Positions 46,404 through 55,612 of a stretch of 64,000 nt of DNA are shown here, piece after piece. The stretch spans positions 1 to 64,000 of the forward strand of contig JANXRE010000072.1 in the NCBI GenBank assembly GCA_025353165.1, given 5' to 3'. Below the pieces are notes generated by a model. It made no database searches and had not been told where the DNA came from. It worked only from the letters and a program-made list of their open reading frames with translations. The DNA comes from Acidobacteriota bacterium (GTDB lineage Bacteria > Acidobacteriota > Terriglobia > Bryobacterales > Bryobacteraceae). The position numbers and the translations under genes were made by a program. Numbering within the stretch: the stretch's first letter is position 1; the number at the start of each line of letters is the position of its first letter.

Positions 46404-48721
46404 CGCATTCTCACGACCGTGGCGGCATAGCTCGCCACCAACTTCGTCGTCATCCCGACGGTATCCCGGTTCTGAACGACATAATCCCGCGCACGCCGGG
46501 CAAGTTCTTCCGCACGCTCGCGATTCGTCAGCAGTTTGACCACCTTGCCGGCAAACTCAGCCGGATCGTCCGCAAGCTCGCAGATCTCCCCGTCCTGGTC
46601 CGTCAGCCCCTCGGCCCCCAGCCGCGTTGAAACGACCGGTATGCCGGCGGCGAACGCTTCCAGCAGTTTCACCCGCACGCCGGAGCCGCTCAGGATGGGA
46701 CAAACGAATACCGAATAGCGCGCGAGCGGTCCCCGCACATCCTCGACAAAGCCGGCCAGATCCAAATTCGTCCGCCCGTGAGCCGGCAGAGAATGGTCCG
46801 CCGGCGGCTCGGAACCCACGATTTTCAACCGGCTCTCCGGAAGCCGGGCCAGCACCCGCGGCAACACCAGGCGGAGAAACCAATCGAGCGCCTCCCGGTT
46901 AGGAACATGCCGGAAACTGCCGAGGAAAAGCATCGTGCCGGGTTCGCGACCGTTCAGGCGGAACTCATAGTGGCTCGTGTCGATCCCGGCGCGCACGTCA
47001 TCGTCGATTCGACCCCGCAGTTGCGGGAGAAACGATTCCAGGTACTCGCGGTTTTCGCGGCTGCACACTTGTACCCGGTCGGCGCGCGGCAACCGCAGCG
47101 CCTCGAAGCGTAAGGCCCGCAGGTATTCGAACGACGCTTTGATTTTTGCGCCGGAGTAGGGAAGTCCGCGGGCGATGGACTGGAAATAAATGTCGTGCTC
47201 GAAGACAATGCTCGGGACGTGGCGGAAACCGCCGGCGTATTGCGCCAGGGGAGTGTATTCGAGCTGAAGGACGTCAATCCCCTTCGTCAGAATCTGCCGG
47301 TGAATCAGCCATTCCAGGTCCGCGTTCCGGAACGCGGTGACGGCGTAGGGCTGTATCGACGCACGCCGCGCGATCCGGTAATCCGTGCGGACGAGGAACT
47401 CGACGGTGGAGACCTCGTTCCGGATGGGCTGATGAGGTTCCAGCTCGTGGGGCCAGTCGAGCATGACGATCAGGTGCAGATCCACCACTTTCGCCAGCTC
47501 GACCACGGTCTGATACATGAACACGCCGCCGCCGTGCACCGGAGGATAAATAGGATACGGGGAAACGAACAGCACCTTGAGCTTCGCGGGGCGGGCGGGG
47601 AGATTCGCAAACCGGTCCCGAAAGTAGCCGCCCATCGGACGCAGGAAGGCCTCGGAATCGGAGATCGCCGCCAGTGCCTGGGCGCGCCGGCGCGAACGAA
47701 TCACCGCCGGAATTTGCCGGAACGCGCTCCAGAACCCCGCGAGATTCGGCCGGAGCGGCGCATCGCCGAACACGGCGCTGAAGATCCCCGCGGAGAATGT
47801 CGCGGCGAAATGCCCGCCTAGCCGGCGCCACTCGTGAATGTTCTTCCAACACCAGAGCAGATAATTCTTCCTGAGAACAGCTCGTATTTCGGCGTCCGCG
47901 AATTTCTTCCCGATGGTGCCGCGGTGCTCGTGCCACACCCGGCTGTCCGGCTGATACAGAACTTTCCAACCCCGCTTCCACGCCATGTAGCCGAGATCTG
48001 TGTCCTCCAAATAGAAGGGAGCCAGGATTTCGTCGAAGCCGCCAAGCTCGAGAAACTTGCGGCGGTCGAAGGCGCTGGATCCTCCTCCCGCATAAAAACA
48101 GGGAAAGGCCTCTTTGATTTGGGGATCGTCGCGGTGGCGAACCCGCAACTGGCCGTTCTCCCACCACCCTTGCGTCAGGCCGGTTTCCTCTCGCGGCTTC
48201 GATGGATCGGTGAAGAAGATCTGGCACGATACCGCAAAAATCGTGCCGTCCGAGAAAGAGCCCAGTAGCGGAGCCAAGAAATCCGGCGCAACACGCATGT
48301 CGTTGTTGAGCAGGACCGCGATGTCGTTCCGCCCGGCGCGGAATCCCGCATTCGAGCCGCCTCCGAAACCGAGGTTGGTTTCCAGCGCGAGCACGCTGAC
48401 GGAGGGAAACGCCAGACGCACGAATTCGGCGCTGCCATCCGACGATCCGTTGTCGACCACGATGATCTCGTTGCGCGGATTTCCGGCGAGCGCTTCGACG
48501 ACCGATGGCAGGTACTTTTCCAGGAGATCTCTGCCATTCCAGTTCGGGATCACGACACTCGCCGCCGACGTGTCCGGCCGGGAGTCCCGTGCGAGAGGCT
48601 TTCGGCCTCGAAAACGCGCGGCAAGATCGGAGGCGGCGAGGGCTCCGGCGGCGATCGGGAACAGAAGGGGCGAGAACAGGAGCAGCGCGAGGCGGCCCAG
48701 GATCGTCGCGAGCCGTTTCAT
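46394..48721 (-). CDS. bifunctional GT2-GT4 glycosyltransferase fusion
   Basis: 775 aa. Hydrophobic N terminus (LALLLFSPLLFPIAAGALA). Residues about 55-300 are GT2: SVVIPNWNGRDLLEKYL, IVVDNGSSDGSAEFV, NLGFGGGSNAGF, LLNNDMRV, FYLEDTDLGYMAWKRGW. After a 90-residue basic linker, residues about 390-775 are a GT4 GT-B enzyme: VLFVSPYPIYPPVHGGGVFMY, GTMLFLGSFRHVPNREALDWF, GSGVRVKLLEAFAAGIPVVST. Two sugars could be added in sequence. It overlaps the methyltransferase gene by 4 bp. Confidence 0.88.
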   Translation of the reverse strand: MKRLATILGRLALLLFSPLLFPIAAGALAASDLAARFRGRKPLARDSRPDTSAASVVIPNWNGRDLLEKYLPSVVEALAGNPRNEIIVVDNGSSDGSAEFVRLAFPSVSVLALETNLGFGGGSNAGFRAGRNDIAVLLNNDMRVAPDFLAPLLGSFSDGTIFAVSCQIFFTDPSKPREETGLTQGWWENGQLRVRHRDDPQIKEAFPCFYAGGGSSAFDRRKFLELGGFDEILAPFYLEDTDLGYMAWKRGWKVLYQPDSRVWHEHRGTIGKKFADAEIRAVLRKNYLLWCWKNIHEWRRLGGHFAATFSAGIFSAVFGDAPLRPNLAGFWSAFRQIPAVIRSRRRAQALAAISDSEAFLRPMGGYFRDRFANLPARPAKLKVLFVSPYPIYPPVHGGGVFMYQTVVELAKVVDLHLIVMLDWPHELEPHQPIRNEVSTVEFLVRTDYRIARRASIQPYAVTAFRNADLEWLIHRQILTKGIDVLQLEYTPLAQYAGGFRHVPSIVFEHDIYFQSIARGLPYSGAKIKASFEYLRALRFEALRLPRADRVQVCSRENREYLESFLPQLRGRIDDDVRAGIDTSHYEFRLNGREPGTMLFLGSFRHVPNREALDWFLRLVLPRVLARLPESRLKIVGSEPPADHSLPAHGRTNLDLAGFVEDVRGPLARYSVFVCPILSGSGVRVKLLEAFAAGIPVVSTRLGAEGLTDQDGEICELADDPAEFAGKVVKLLTNRERAEELARRARDYVVQNRDTVGMTTKLVASYAATVVRMRQG

Positions 48722-49809
48722 CGCCCCAGATCGGGACCCAGGCCAAGCGTCCGCCCGAGTCGAAGCCAGCGCGATTCACGCGCCATGGCCAGCAGCCCTT
48801 CCAGTTCGTTCACGCGGTTGGCCAGAAATCGCCCGGTGCTCTCGAGTTCCCGAACCATCTGCTCGTATCCGCTGACGACCTCCCGGCCCCTTTGCTGCTC
48901 GGTGAGCAATGCGTCTTGCACCTCGACGATCCGCGCCTGCGCCTGCTTCCACAGCTCGGAGGTATCGAGCGCCCAACGATTCTGCTCCTCCAGATGAGCA
49001 TTCAACCGTGTGTGAGCGTCGGACAGGCCAGCCAGCTCGGTCTTCGTGTCCTCGAGCTGCCCTTCGAGCAAGGCGATATGCTGCTCGCGTTCGCGAAGCA
49101 GATTCGCCGCCCGTGGCACGAAGACGAACGTGCGCGGGAGGGTGAGCTCCGGCTTGCGTCCGCACAGCGCCACAAAGAAGTTCGCAGTGTCGCGTGAACC
49201 GGATGCCGACTCGAGGGAAATTCCGGGTTCCGGAAAAATCCGGTGCGGATAGAACGCGATGCACTCGGTGCGATTCTGCAGCAAAAGGGTGACACATGGA
49301 AACACGGCGCGCAGAGCGGCTTCGAACTCCGCTGCGTCGAATTCATGGGCGTGGAACGGATTCGCGCCGGCGCTCCCGCGGGAGGCGGTGTAGTAAAGCC
49401 GGTTGGGAGTCGATAAGATCGCCGCGCCTTCCTCGGTGAGCACCCGGGCCGTCTCGGCAAGAAGCCCGTCCCAATCTTCAAGGTGCTCGATGACCTCGAA
49501 TGCGGTGACCAGGTCGAACGCGGCGTCCGGAAAGGGAAGGCTCGTGGCCGTTGCCTCCTCGAACGCCAGGTTCTCCATACGGTAGTGCTCACGCGCGTGC
49601 CGGATGGCATCGGCGGAAATATCGACCCCGGTCACGCGTGTCGCGGATTGGGCCAGGTGCGCCGCGCCATAACCGGCGCCGCATCCCAGGTCCAGGACGC
49701 GCTTCCCGCTCGCATAGAGCGAGGCGAAGGCGTAGCGTGCGAAGTGCTCGTTCCACAGATCGGCGCTCGTTTCGCCCGGTATCAGCCGCTCGCCCGTGAA
49801 TTCGCTCAC
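48718..49809 (-). CDS. SAM methyltransferase with C-terminal coiled coil (WbdD-like chain terminator?)
   Basis: 363 aa from GTG 49809, which overlaps the ABC gene's stop as GTGA. Residues about 10-230: class I methyltransferase, VLDLGCGAGYGAAHLA (motif I), GVDISADAI, FDLVTAFEVIEHL. Residues about 245-345: a long charged coiled coil (REREQHIALLEGQLEDTKTE, AHLEEQNRWALDTSELWKQ, then ELESTGRFLANRVNELEGLL), ending SRWLRLGRTLGLGP. WbdD also joins a methyltransferase to a coiled-coil ruler and caps glycan chains exported by an ABC system. Its kinase domain is not seen here. Confidence 0.82.
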   Translation of the reverse strand: MSEFTGERLIPGETSADLWNEHFARYAFASLYASGKRVLDLGCGAGYGAAHLAQSATRVTGVDISADAIRHAREHYRMENLAFEEATATSLPFPDAAFDLVTAFEVIEHLEDWDGLLAETARVLTEEGAAILSTPNRLYYTASRGSAGANPFHAHEFDAAEFEAALRAVFPCVTLLLQNRTECIAFYPHRIFPEPGISLESASGSRDTANFFVALCGRKPELTLPRTFVFVPRAANLLREREQHIALLEGQLEDTKTELAGLSDAHTRLNAHLEEQNRWALDTSELWKQAQARIVEVQDALLTEQQRGREVVSGYEQMVRELESTGRFLANRVNELEGLLAMARESRWLRLGRTLGLGPDLGR

Positions 49810-51080
49810 CGCTCCACCGGTACCGCCACGCGGCACTTCAGATGCATCGTTCCGTAAATGGGCCCGTCCGACGGCGACATTTGCAATGCGATGGCATTGT
49901 CGATCCAATCGCAGATGGCGTAGCTGTGCAGCGTCCCGTCTGCGATAGCGGGCGAGAAGGAGAAGGTGGTGGCGTACAGCGCCGGTATCTCAAGATGAAA
50001 ATCCACGGTCTGGATATCCCCCGGCCGGAGGGGCGCCAGGACGTATCCCTCCCGGGTCGTGTTGGTTCCGGCGAAGTCGACGCCCAGGTGGTTCCGCATC
50101 ATGAATCCAACAATCGGGAAAGGAATATCCGCTTTCGCACGCACGCTGATGCGAACGATAGCGGCGGTGTTGGGCTCGAGAATACCCGCTGGCGCGCCGC
50201 TCTCGTCCAGGATCCGAATGCCGACGATCTCGGCGCGCCCGTCGCCGAACCGGTGATCGATGTTCGGGATGGACGTGACGATTTCTGGAAGGTCGGCCCG
50301 CGGAACCGGAGTGGGCCGGTGATGGGCCACGTAGGCGGAGTCCTTCTGGGTCATGGCGGCCAGGTATTTCGAGACCACTCTGTCGGTCTCGCCAATCTCG
50401 CGAAGGCAGCCTTGATCCAGCCACAGAGCGCGATCGCCCAGAGCTTTCACATCGCCGGTCGCGTGGGAGACCAACAGGATCGTGACACCCCGCGCGCGAA
50501 GTTCATGGACCTTGCGCATGCATCTTTGACGGAAATAGATATCGCCGACGGCCAGCGCTTCATCTACGAGCAGAATATCGGGATCGACATGGATCGCCAC
50601 CGCGAACGCGAGACGGACGAGCATGCCGCTCGAGTAGGTCTTGACGGGCTGATCGATGAATTCGCCGATTTCGGCGAATTCAATGATGTCCCGATACTTG
50701 CGGTCCATATCCTTACGGGAGAACCCGAGAATGGCGCCGTTCAGGTATATGTTGTCCCGTCCGGAGAACTCCGGGTTGAAGCCGGAACCGAGTTCGAGCA
50801 GCGCCGAAACGCGTCCGTTCACGGCTACCGCGCCCGACGTCGGCGCCAGAATGCCGGCGACGATTTGCAGGAGCGTGCTCTTCCCCGAGCCGTTCTCGCC
50901 GACGATGCAGAACGTTTCGCCGCGCCGGATATCGAAGGATAGTTCCCGCAGGGCCCAGAAATCCCGGTGAAACGAAACACGGTTCAGGGTGAGGAGTTCT
51001 TTGAGGCGGTTGCCTGGAGAGTCATAAATCGAGTAGCTTTTCGAGACAGCGCTGAACTCGATGACCGGCACTAGGTTCAA
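49806..51080 (-). CDS. wzt: polysaccharide ABC exporter ATPase with C-terminal binding domain (Wzt-like)
   Basis: 424 aa. ABC ATPase residues 1-250: SKSYSIYDSPGNRLKELL (long typical N-terminal loop), Walker A GENGSGKST, TYSSGMLVRLAFAVAIHVDPDILLVDEALAVGD with signature and Walker B. Residues 280-424 form a beta-sandwich like the Wzt C-terminal domain (EIVGIRILDESG...GVDFAGTNTTREG...YAICDWIDNAI) that recognises the modified chain end. The permease Wzm, usually adjacent, is absent from both sides. It heads the minus-strand run. Confidence 0.88.
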   Translation of the reverse strand: MNLVPVIEFSAVSKSYSIYDSPGNRLKELLTLNRVSFHRDFWALRELSFDIRRGETFCIVGENGSGKSTLLQIVAGILAPTSGAVAVNGRVSALLELGSGFNPEFSGRDNIYLNGAILGFSRKDMDRKYRDIIEFAEIGEFIDQPVKTYSSGMLVRLAFAVAIHVDPDILLVDEALAVGDIYFRQRCMRKVHELRARGVTILLVSHATGDVKALGDRALWLDQGCLREIGETDRVVSKYLAAMTQKDSAYVAHHRPTPVPRADLPEIVTSIPNIDHRFGDGRAEIVGIRILDESGAPAGILEPNTAAIVRISVRAKADIPFPIVGFMMRNHLGVDFAGTNTTREGYVLAPLRPGDIQTVDFHLEIPALYATTFSFSPAIADGTLHSYAICDWIDNAIALQMSPSDGPIYGTMHLKCRVAVPVER

Positions 51081-51277
51081 TGTAGCAGAAATGAAAAAGG
51101 GCGACCGCCAACACCTGCTCGCGCTAGACGCGCTGATTCGCGGTTAGGCACCGCTGGCCGTATCACTGCGTTGCGATAACGCTGAGATTTGGCGCGCTCG
51201 CGTAAGGACTTTCAGGGAGCTGGTAGCCGCCCGGGTCGTGTTCGTTCTCTATTGGACCCTCCTCGAAACGATGCGGT

Positions 51278-51308
51278 GTCGGGATGGACTACCGGGTCCA
51301 TCCTCGAC
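51278..51308. other. hairpin in the wzt/tRNA spacer
   Basis: GTCGGGATGGAC pairs with GTCCATCC-T-CGAC around a TACCGG loop: 12 pairs with one bulged T. The 291-bp spacer 51081-51371 holds no gene I can support. No U run follows, so a terminator role is unsure. Confidence 0.35.
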
Positions 51309-51371
51309 TCCAATATGCGCCCGTCTCGAGTGCTTGTCAAGGGTCAAATGGGATAAGATGAAAAAGGCCTC

Positions 51372-51447
51372 GCCGGTGTAGCTCAGGGGTTAGAGCGACG
51401 GTCTCATAATCCGTAGGTCGGTGGTTCAATTCCACCCGCCGGCACCA
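51372..51447 (+). tRNA. tRNA with CAU anticodon (Ile-lysidine type or elongator Met)
   Basis: 76 nt with encoded CCA. Acceptor GCCGGTG/CGCCGGC, D arm AGCTCAGGGGTTAGAGC, anticodon loop CTCATAA, T arm GGTGGTTCAATTCCACC. G1-C72 pairs, so it is not the initiator. The short D loop and TTCAATT T loop resemble tRNA-Ile2 (k2CAU) more than elongator tRNA-Met, but identity cannot be proved from this alone. There is a U-U mismatch at the base of the anticodon loop. Confidence 0.9.
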
Positions 51448-51449
51448 AC

Positions 51450-52352
51450 CTAACTTTCCCGAACAATCTGCGTGTAGATGCGGTCGAGATCGTCTTGCGA
51501 GTAATACTCGATCTCGATCCGGCCGCGCCTGTCGCTCAATTCCACCACGCGGACCCGCGTGCCGAGTACGCGCTCCAGCTCAGTCACGGCGGCCTGAACG
51601 TTAGGATCGACGGATTTTGGCTTCGCCCTCACCTTCGGCGCGATCTGCTCTGTAATTTTTCTTACTAAACTTTCGGTTTGTCGTGTAGATAACGATCCAG
51701 CCACGATTCGCTTCGCAAGGTCGATCTGTTGTGCCGGATCGGGGATACTGAGGAGCGCCCGCGCCTGACCCATCGGCAGCCTCGCATCCGCTACGAATTG
51801 CTGGACCTCCGCGGGTAGTTTCAGGAGGCGTATCGTGTTGGCAATGGAGGACCGGTCTTTACCCGTCCTGCGCCCGATCTCCTCGTGGGACAGTCCCATC
51901 TCGTGAGAGAGGCGGTCGAAGGCATGTGCGGCTTCAATCGGGTTGAGGTCCTCGCGCTGGATGTTCTCGATGAGCGCGACTTCGAGGAGTCTCTCCTGGG
52001 CAAAGTCCTGCACGACGGCAGGAACGGTCTGCAGACCGGCCAGTTTGGCCGCACGCCAACGCCTCTCTCCCGCGACCAGTTCATAATGGTCGCCGATCCG
52101 GCGGACGATTAGCGGTTGTATGATGCCGTTGGCGCGTATGGACTGGGCCAGTTCTTCTAACCGATCGGGCTGGAAGTTGGTTCGAGGCTGCTCGGGATTA
52201 GGCTCGATCTCGCTCACGGGGATTTGCGAGGGAGACAAGCGATGTGTGGCCGCCGCTTCTCCGGCACTCGTCAGCGCGGGCGCTAGCCGGGAAGGCAGGA
52301 GCGCCGAAAGACCCTTACCCAACGCTCTGCGCTTCTCTGGTCCGCTGCTCAT
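51450..52352 (-). CDS. parB: chromosome partitioning protein ParB
   Basis: 300 aa. MSSGPEKRRALGKGLSALLP start, CTPase box with IIQPLIVRR and the GERR motif (ELVAGERRWRAAKLAG), helix-turn-helix SHEEIGRRTGKDRSSIANTIRLL, and a C-terminal dimer domain. ATG 52352 fits the family start and overlaps parA by 38 bp. It loads onto the parS sites 0.8 kb upstream and slides along DNA by CTP use. Confidence 0.95.
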   Translation of the reverse strand: MSSGPEKRRALGKGLSALLPSRLAPALTSAGEAAATHRLSPSQIPVSEIEPNPEQPRTNFQPDRLEELAQSIRANGIIQPLIVRRIGDHYELVAGERRWRAAKLAGLQTVPAVVQDFAQERLLEVALIENIQREDLNPIEAAHAFDRLSHEMGLSHEEIGRRTGKDRSSIANTIRLLKLPAEVQQFVADARLPMGQARALLSIPDPAQQIDLAKRIVAGSLSTRQTESLVRKITEQIAPKVRAKPKSVDPNVQAAVTELERVLGTRVRVVELSDRRGRIEIEYYSQDDLDRIYTQIVRES

Positions 52353-53106
52353 TGGCGATGATCTCCTTCGCGAGCTTGATGTAGCATTCCGCTCCCCGGG
52401 AACGAACGTCATAGAGGAGAATCGGTTTGCCGTAGCTGGGAGCCTCAGCCAGGCGGATACTCCTTGGAATGATGGTCTTGAAGACTTCTTCCTTGAAAAA
52501 CTCCCGGAGATCGGCCGCGACTTGACGTGTGAGGTTGGTGCGGTCGTCGAACATCGTGAGGAGCACGCCCTCGATTCGAAGGGGGTGTTGAAATGAGTCG
52601 CGGACGCGATCTACCGTATCGAGGAGCTGCGAAATGCCCTCGAGGGCGAAGAATTCGCATTGGATCGGGATAAGGACAGAATCGGCGGCAACCAGTGCGT
52701 TGAGGGTGAGAAGGTCGAGGGCCGGCGGGCAGTCGATCAGGATGTACTGGTAGTTTTTGCGGATACCCGCCAGCGATTGGCGGAGGCGGAATTCACGGTG
52801 GGGTTGGTCGACGAGCTCGAGGTTAGCTGCCACCAGATTCTTGTCCGCGGGCAGAATATCCAGGCCTTCGCACTCGGTCGGTTGCAGCGCGAGCGCCGGA
52901 TCTGTATGAGCTAGAAGGACATCGTAGATGGTGCGAAGACCCTCGACCTTGGAGATTCCCAGACCTGTGGTGGAGTTGCCCTGTGGATCGGAGTCGACCA
53001 GGAGTACCTTGAGATCGTTGGCGGCGAGGGATGCCGCGAGATTAATAGCAGTGGTGGTCTTGCCAACTCCGCCCTTCTGGTTGGCGATCGCGATGACTTT
53101 GCCCAC
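52315..53106 (-). CDS. parA: chromosome partitioning ATPase ParA/Soj
   Basis: 263 aa. Deviant Walker A KGGVGKTT (residues 11-18, Lys11 and Lys16), LLVDSDPQGNSTTGLG, ILIDCPPALDLLT, GVLLTMFDDRTNLT. The start is GTG 53106; the protein begins directly at the strand before Walker A, so it is the chromosomal Soj type without an N-terminal regulator. parS lies just upstream. Confidence 0.96.
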   Translation of the reverse strand: MGKVIAIANQKGGVGKTTTAINLAASLAANDLKVLLVDSDPQGNSTTGLGISKVEGLRTIYDVLLAHTDPALALQPTECEGLDILPADKNLVAANLELVDQPHREFRLRQSLAGIRKNYQYILIDCPPALDLLTLNALVAADSVLIPIQCEFFALEGISQLLDTVDRVRDSFQHPLRIEGVLLTMFDDRTNLTRQVAADLREFFKEEVFKTIIPRSIRLAEAPSYGKPILLYDVRSRGAECYIKLAKEIIANEQRTREAQSVG

Positions 53107-53141
53107 TTGCCCTCGATGGTATCACAGCGGTTCCCTCAGAA

Positions 53142-53172
53142 TGTTCCACGTGGAACTGTTTCACGTGGAACA
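53142..53172. promoter_or_regulatory. parS: two overlapping parS sites
   Basis: TGTTCCACGTGGAACT (53142-53157) and TGTTTCACGTGGAACA (53157-53172) share one base and each matches the parS consensus TGTTTCACGTGAAACA at 13 and 15 of 16 positions. They lie between parA and rsmG; the second covers the rsmG stop codon. ParB should nucleate here. Confidence 0.9.
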
Positions 53173-53727
53173 CGCCAACACCCTGCGGTCACCCCAGGGA
53201 AGAGGTGTAATCTCGAAACCGCTAAGCCCGGAAGCGTCGTCCGCGCCGATCAGCAGCCCGAACCTACCCCCGAGACGCAAAGCCAAAACCTCCGGAACCG
53301 CGACCGCGCGGGAAACCACCCAATCGTACCCCCCCGAGATGTTCTCCGCCCGCTGACCCAGCACACGCACGCCTGGCAGGTTCCGGGCGGCCTCGCGCAG
53401 GAAAACCGCCTTCCGTTGATTCGATTCCACTAGATCGAACCGGCAGTCCCCCCGCAGAATGGCTGCTGGAACACCCGGGAACCCCGCGCCCGATCCCACA
53501 TCCGCCACGGATCCCGCCGTCAGCCGCTGCGCCAAAAACAGCGATTCCCCATAGTGCCGTGTGGCCGCCTCTACAGGATCCGTCACCGTCGTGAGATTCA
53601 TCCGGCTGCTCCATTTCAGAAGCAGCTCGAAATGCGCCTCCAACCGCCCGATCTGTTCCTCGGAAAGAGGGACGTGCGGGACTACCCGCTCCCGCAGCGC
53701 GTTACCGAGTGACGTTGAGATAGACAT
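53161..53727 (-). CDS. rsmG: 16S rRNA m7G527 methyltransferase RsmG
   Basis: 188 aa. [44 protein letters not shown] (SAM motif I), [17 protein letters not shown] and VVSRAVA are diagnostic. The last codons (Cys-Ser-Thr-stop) are read from within parS. Its start overlaps mnmG by 26 bp. Methylates G527 of 16S rRNA; loss gives low-level streptomycin resistance in other bacteria. Confidence 0.94.
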   Translation of the reverse strand: MSISTSLGNALRERVVPHVPLSEEQIGRLEAHFELLLKWSSRMNLTTVTDPVEAATRHYGESLFLAQRLTAGSVADVGSGAGFPGVPAAILRGDCRFDLVESNQRKAVFLREAARNLPGVRVLGQRAENISGGYDWVVSRAVAVPEVLALRLGGRFGLLIGADDASGLSGFEITPLPWGDRRVLACST

Positions 53728-55573
53728 CCAGTATCGCCACGGCGGCTGGCGTCACCCCTGGAATGCGCCCCGCATGGCCAAGAGTCCCCGGGCGAACCCG
53801 GTTCAGCTTCTGGCGAACTTCGTGCGACAGCCCGGGCACCGCCTCATACGCAAATTCCTGCGGAATCGTCCGCCGCTCGGAATCCCGCAAACGCTCCACT
53901 TGGCGCTCCTGCTGCGCCATGTACCCGGCGTACTTGAACTCCGTTTCCACCGCCGCCAATACCCCGGTATCGGCAGCCTCACCCAGCATCTCCTGGATCG
54001 CGCCCTCCAACATTCGTATTTTGGCTTCGTTCCTTCGCAGCCATACCGCCAGCGGCGGCCGGTCATCGGAGGACAAGGCCAGCACAGGCCACCGCCCGGG
54101 ATCTGCCTTCGTCTCTTGAAGCCAGCGGAAAACCCGTTGCTTTTGCAGGGACTTATGCTGAAACCGCTCCCACCGGACATCGCCTACCAGCCCGGCTCTC
54201 CGCCCCACCGGCGTCAGCCGCTCATCCGCATTGTCGATCCGCAGCCGCAGCCGGAACTCCGCCCGCGACGTGAACATCCGATACGGCTCGTCGGTGCCCT
54301 TGCTGATCAAGTCGTCCACCAGAATCCCTACATACCCCTCATTGCGCGCCACAATCACCGGGTCCCGGCCCCCCGCAACCGCCGAGGCGTTCAGGCCGGC
54401 CAGCAACCCCTGACACGCCGCCTCCTCGTACCCGGACGTCCCGTTGATCTGGCCCGCCAGGTACAATCCCGCAATCGACTTCACCTGCAGCGTGTGATCC
54501 AGTTCCCGCGCGTCCACCGCGTCGTACTCAATGGCATAGCCCGGACGCATCATCTCCGCGTCCTCCAGACCTGGAATGCTGGCCACCATTGCCTGTTGCA
54601 CATCAATCGGCATGCTTGTAGACATCCCGTTGACGTAAACCTCATAGGTGTCCAGGCCCTCCGGCTCAAGAAAAATCTGGTGCCGCGGCCGGTCCGGAAA
54701 CTTGACGAACTTGTCTTCAATTGACGGACAATACCGTGGCCCAATCCCCTCGATCTGTCCGCTATATAACGGTGAACGGTGGATATTGTCCCGCACAACC
54801 TGGGCCGTCACATTCGTAGTGTACGCTATATAACATTTGATCTGTTCCCGCTCAATCCGATCTGTCAAAAAGGAAAACGGCGTCGGCACCGGATCGCCTT
54901 CCTGCGTATCGAACCGCGACCAGTCGATCGTCCGCCCATCCAACCGGGGCGGCGTACCTGTTTTCAAACGCGTCCATTGCAGTCCGAGGGTCCGTAGCTG
55001 CTCCCCCAGCAGATTGGAAGGCGCCTCTCCGTTCCGTCCGCAGTGAACCTTCTGCTCGCCCACGTGCGCCAGCCCGTTTAAGAACGTTCCGGTGGTCACG
55101 ATGACAGCCCCGCACTCGAGCGAGCGTCCGTCCCGCAACAAAACCCCGGTGACACGCCGCCGCCCGCCCTCCTCCTGAAAGGTGAGAGCGCCCACCTCGG
55201 CCTGCAGAATGCGAAGATTCGGCTCGCTCTCCAAAACCTGCCGCATGTGCAGCCGATACAGTTTCTTATCGCACTGTGCGCGCGGCGACCAGACGGCGGG
55301 ACCGCGGCTCGTGTTCAGCAGCCGGAACTGAATGCCCACGGCGTCCGTGACTTCGCCCATCACGCCCCCGAGCGCGTCGATCTCGCGAACCAGGTGTCCC
55401 TTGGCGATACCGCCCACCGCCGGATTGCAGGACATCTGCGCGATCAGGTCGATGTTCATCGCGATCATCGCCGTCCGCAGGCCGGTGCGGGCGCACGCGC
55501 GCGCGGCCTCGCAGCCGGCATGCCCGGCTCCGACGACGATCGCGTCGTATCGCGAAACTCTGGCGGTGAACAT
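53702..55573 (-). CDS. mnmG: tRNA uridine 5-carboxymethylaminomethyl modification enzyme MnmG
   Basis: 623 aa. FAD motif [77 protein letters not shown] and the C-terminal [16 protein letters not shown] are characteristic. Works with MnmE on wobble uridines; mnmE is not in the window. First gene of mnmG-rsmG-parA-parB, the classical origin-linked order. Divergent from purD across 39 bp. Confidence 0.96.
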   Translation of the reverse strand: MFTARVSRYDAIVVGAGHAGCEAARACARTGLRTAMIAMNIDLIAQMSCNPAVGGIAKGHLVREIDALGGVMGEVTDAVGIQFRLLNTSRGPAVWSPRAQCDKKLYRLHMRQVLESEPNLRILQAEVGALTFQEEGGRRRVTGVLLRDGRSLECGAVIVTTGTFLNGLAHVGEQKVHCGRNGEAPSNLLGEQLRTLGLQWTRLKTGTPPRLDGRTIDWSRFDTQEGDPVPTPFSFLTDRIEREQIKCYIAYTTNVTAQVVRDNIHRSPLYSGQIEGIGPRYCPSIEDKFVKFPDRPRHQIFLEPEGLDTYEVYVNGMSTSMPIDVQQAMVASIPGLEDAEMMRPGYAIEYDAVDARELDHTLQVKSIAGLYLAGQINGTSGYEEAACQGLLAGLNASAVAGGRDPVIVARNEGYVGILVDDLISKGTDEPYRMFTSRAEFRLRLRIDNADERLTPVGRRAGLVGDVRWERFQHKSLQKQRVFRWLQETKADPGRWPVLALSSDDRPPLAVWLRRNEAKIRMLEGAIQEMLGEAADTGVLAAVETEFKYAGYMAQQERQVERLRDSERRTIPQEFAYEAVPGLSHEVRQKLNRVRPGTLGHAGRIPGVTPAAVAILDVYLNVTR

Positions 55574-55612
55574 TGGCGGCCCCGGCTGATAATCTTATCT
55601 TAGCGGAGGCAC

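Noticed and set aside
51372-51447. Initiator tRNA-Met
   Set aside because: Position 1-72 is a G-C pair, and the three G-C pairs typical of initiator anticodon stems are absent.
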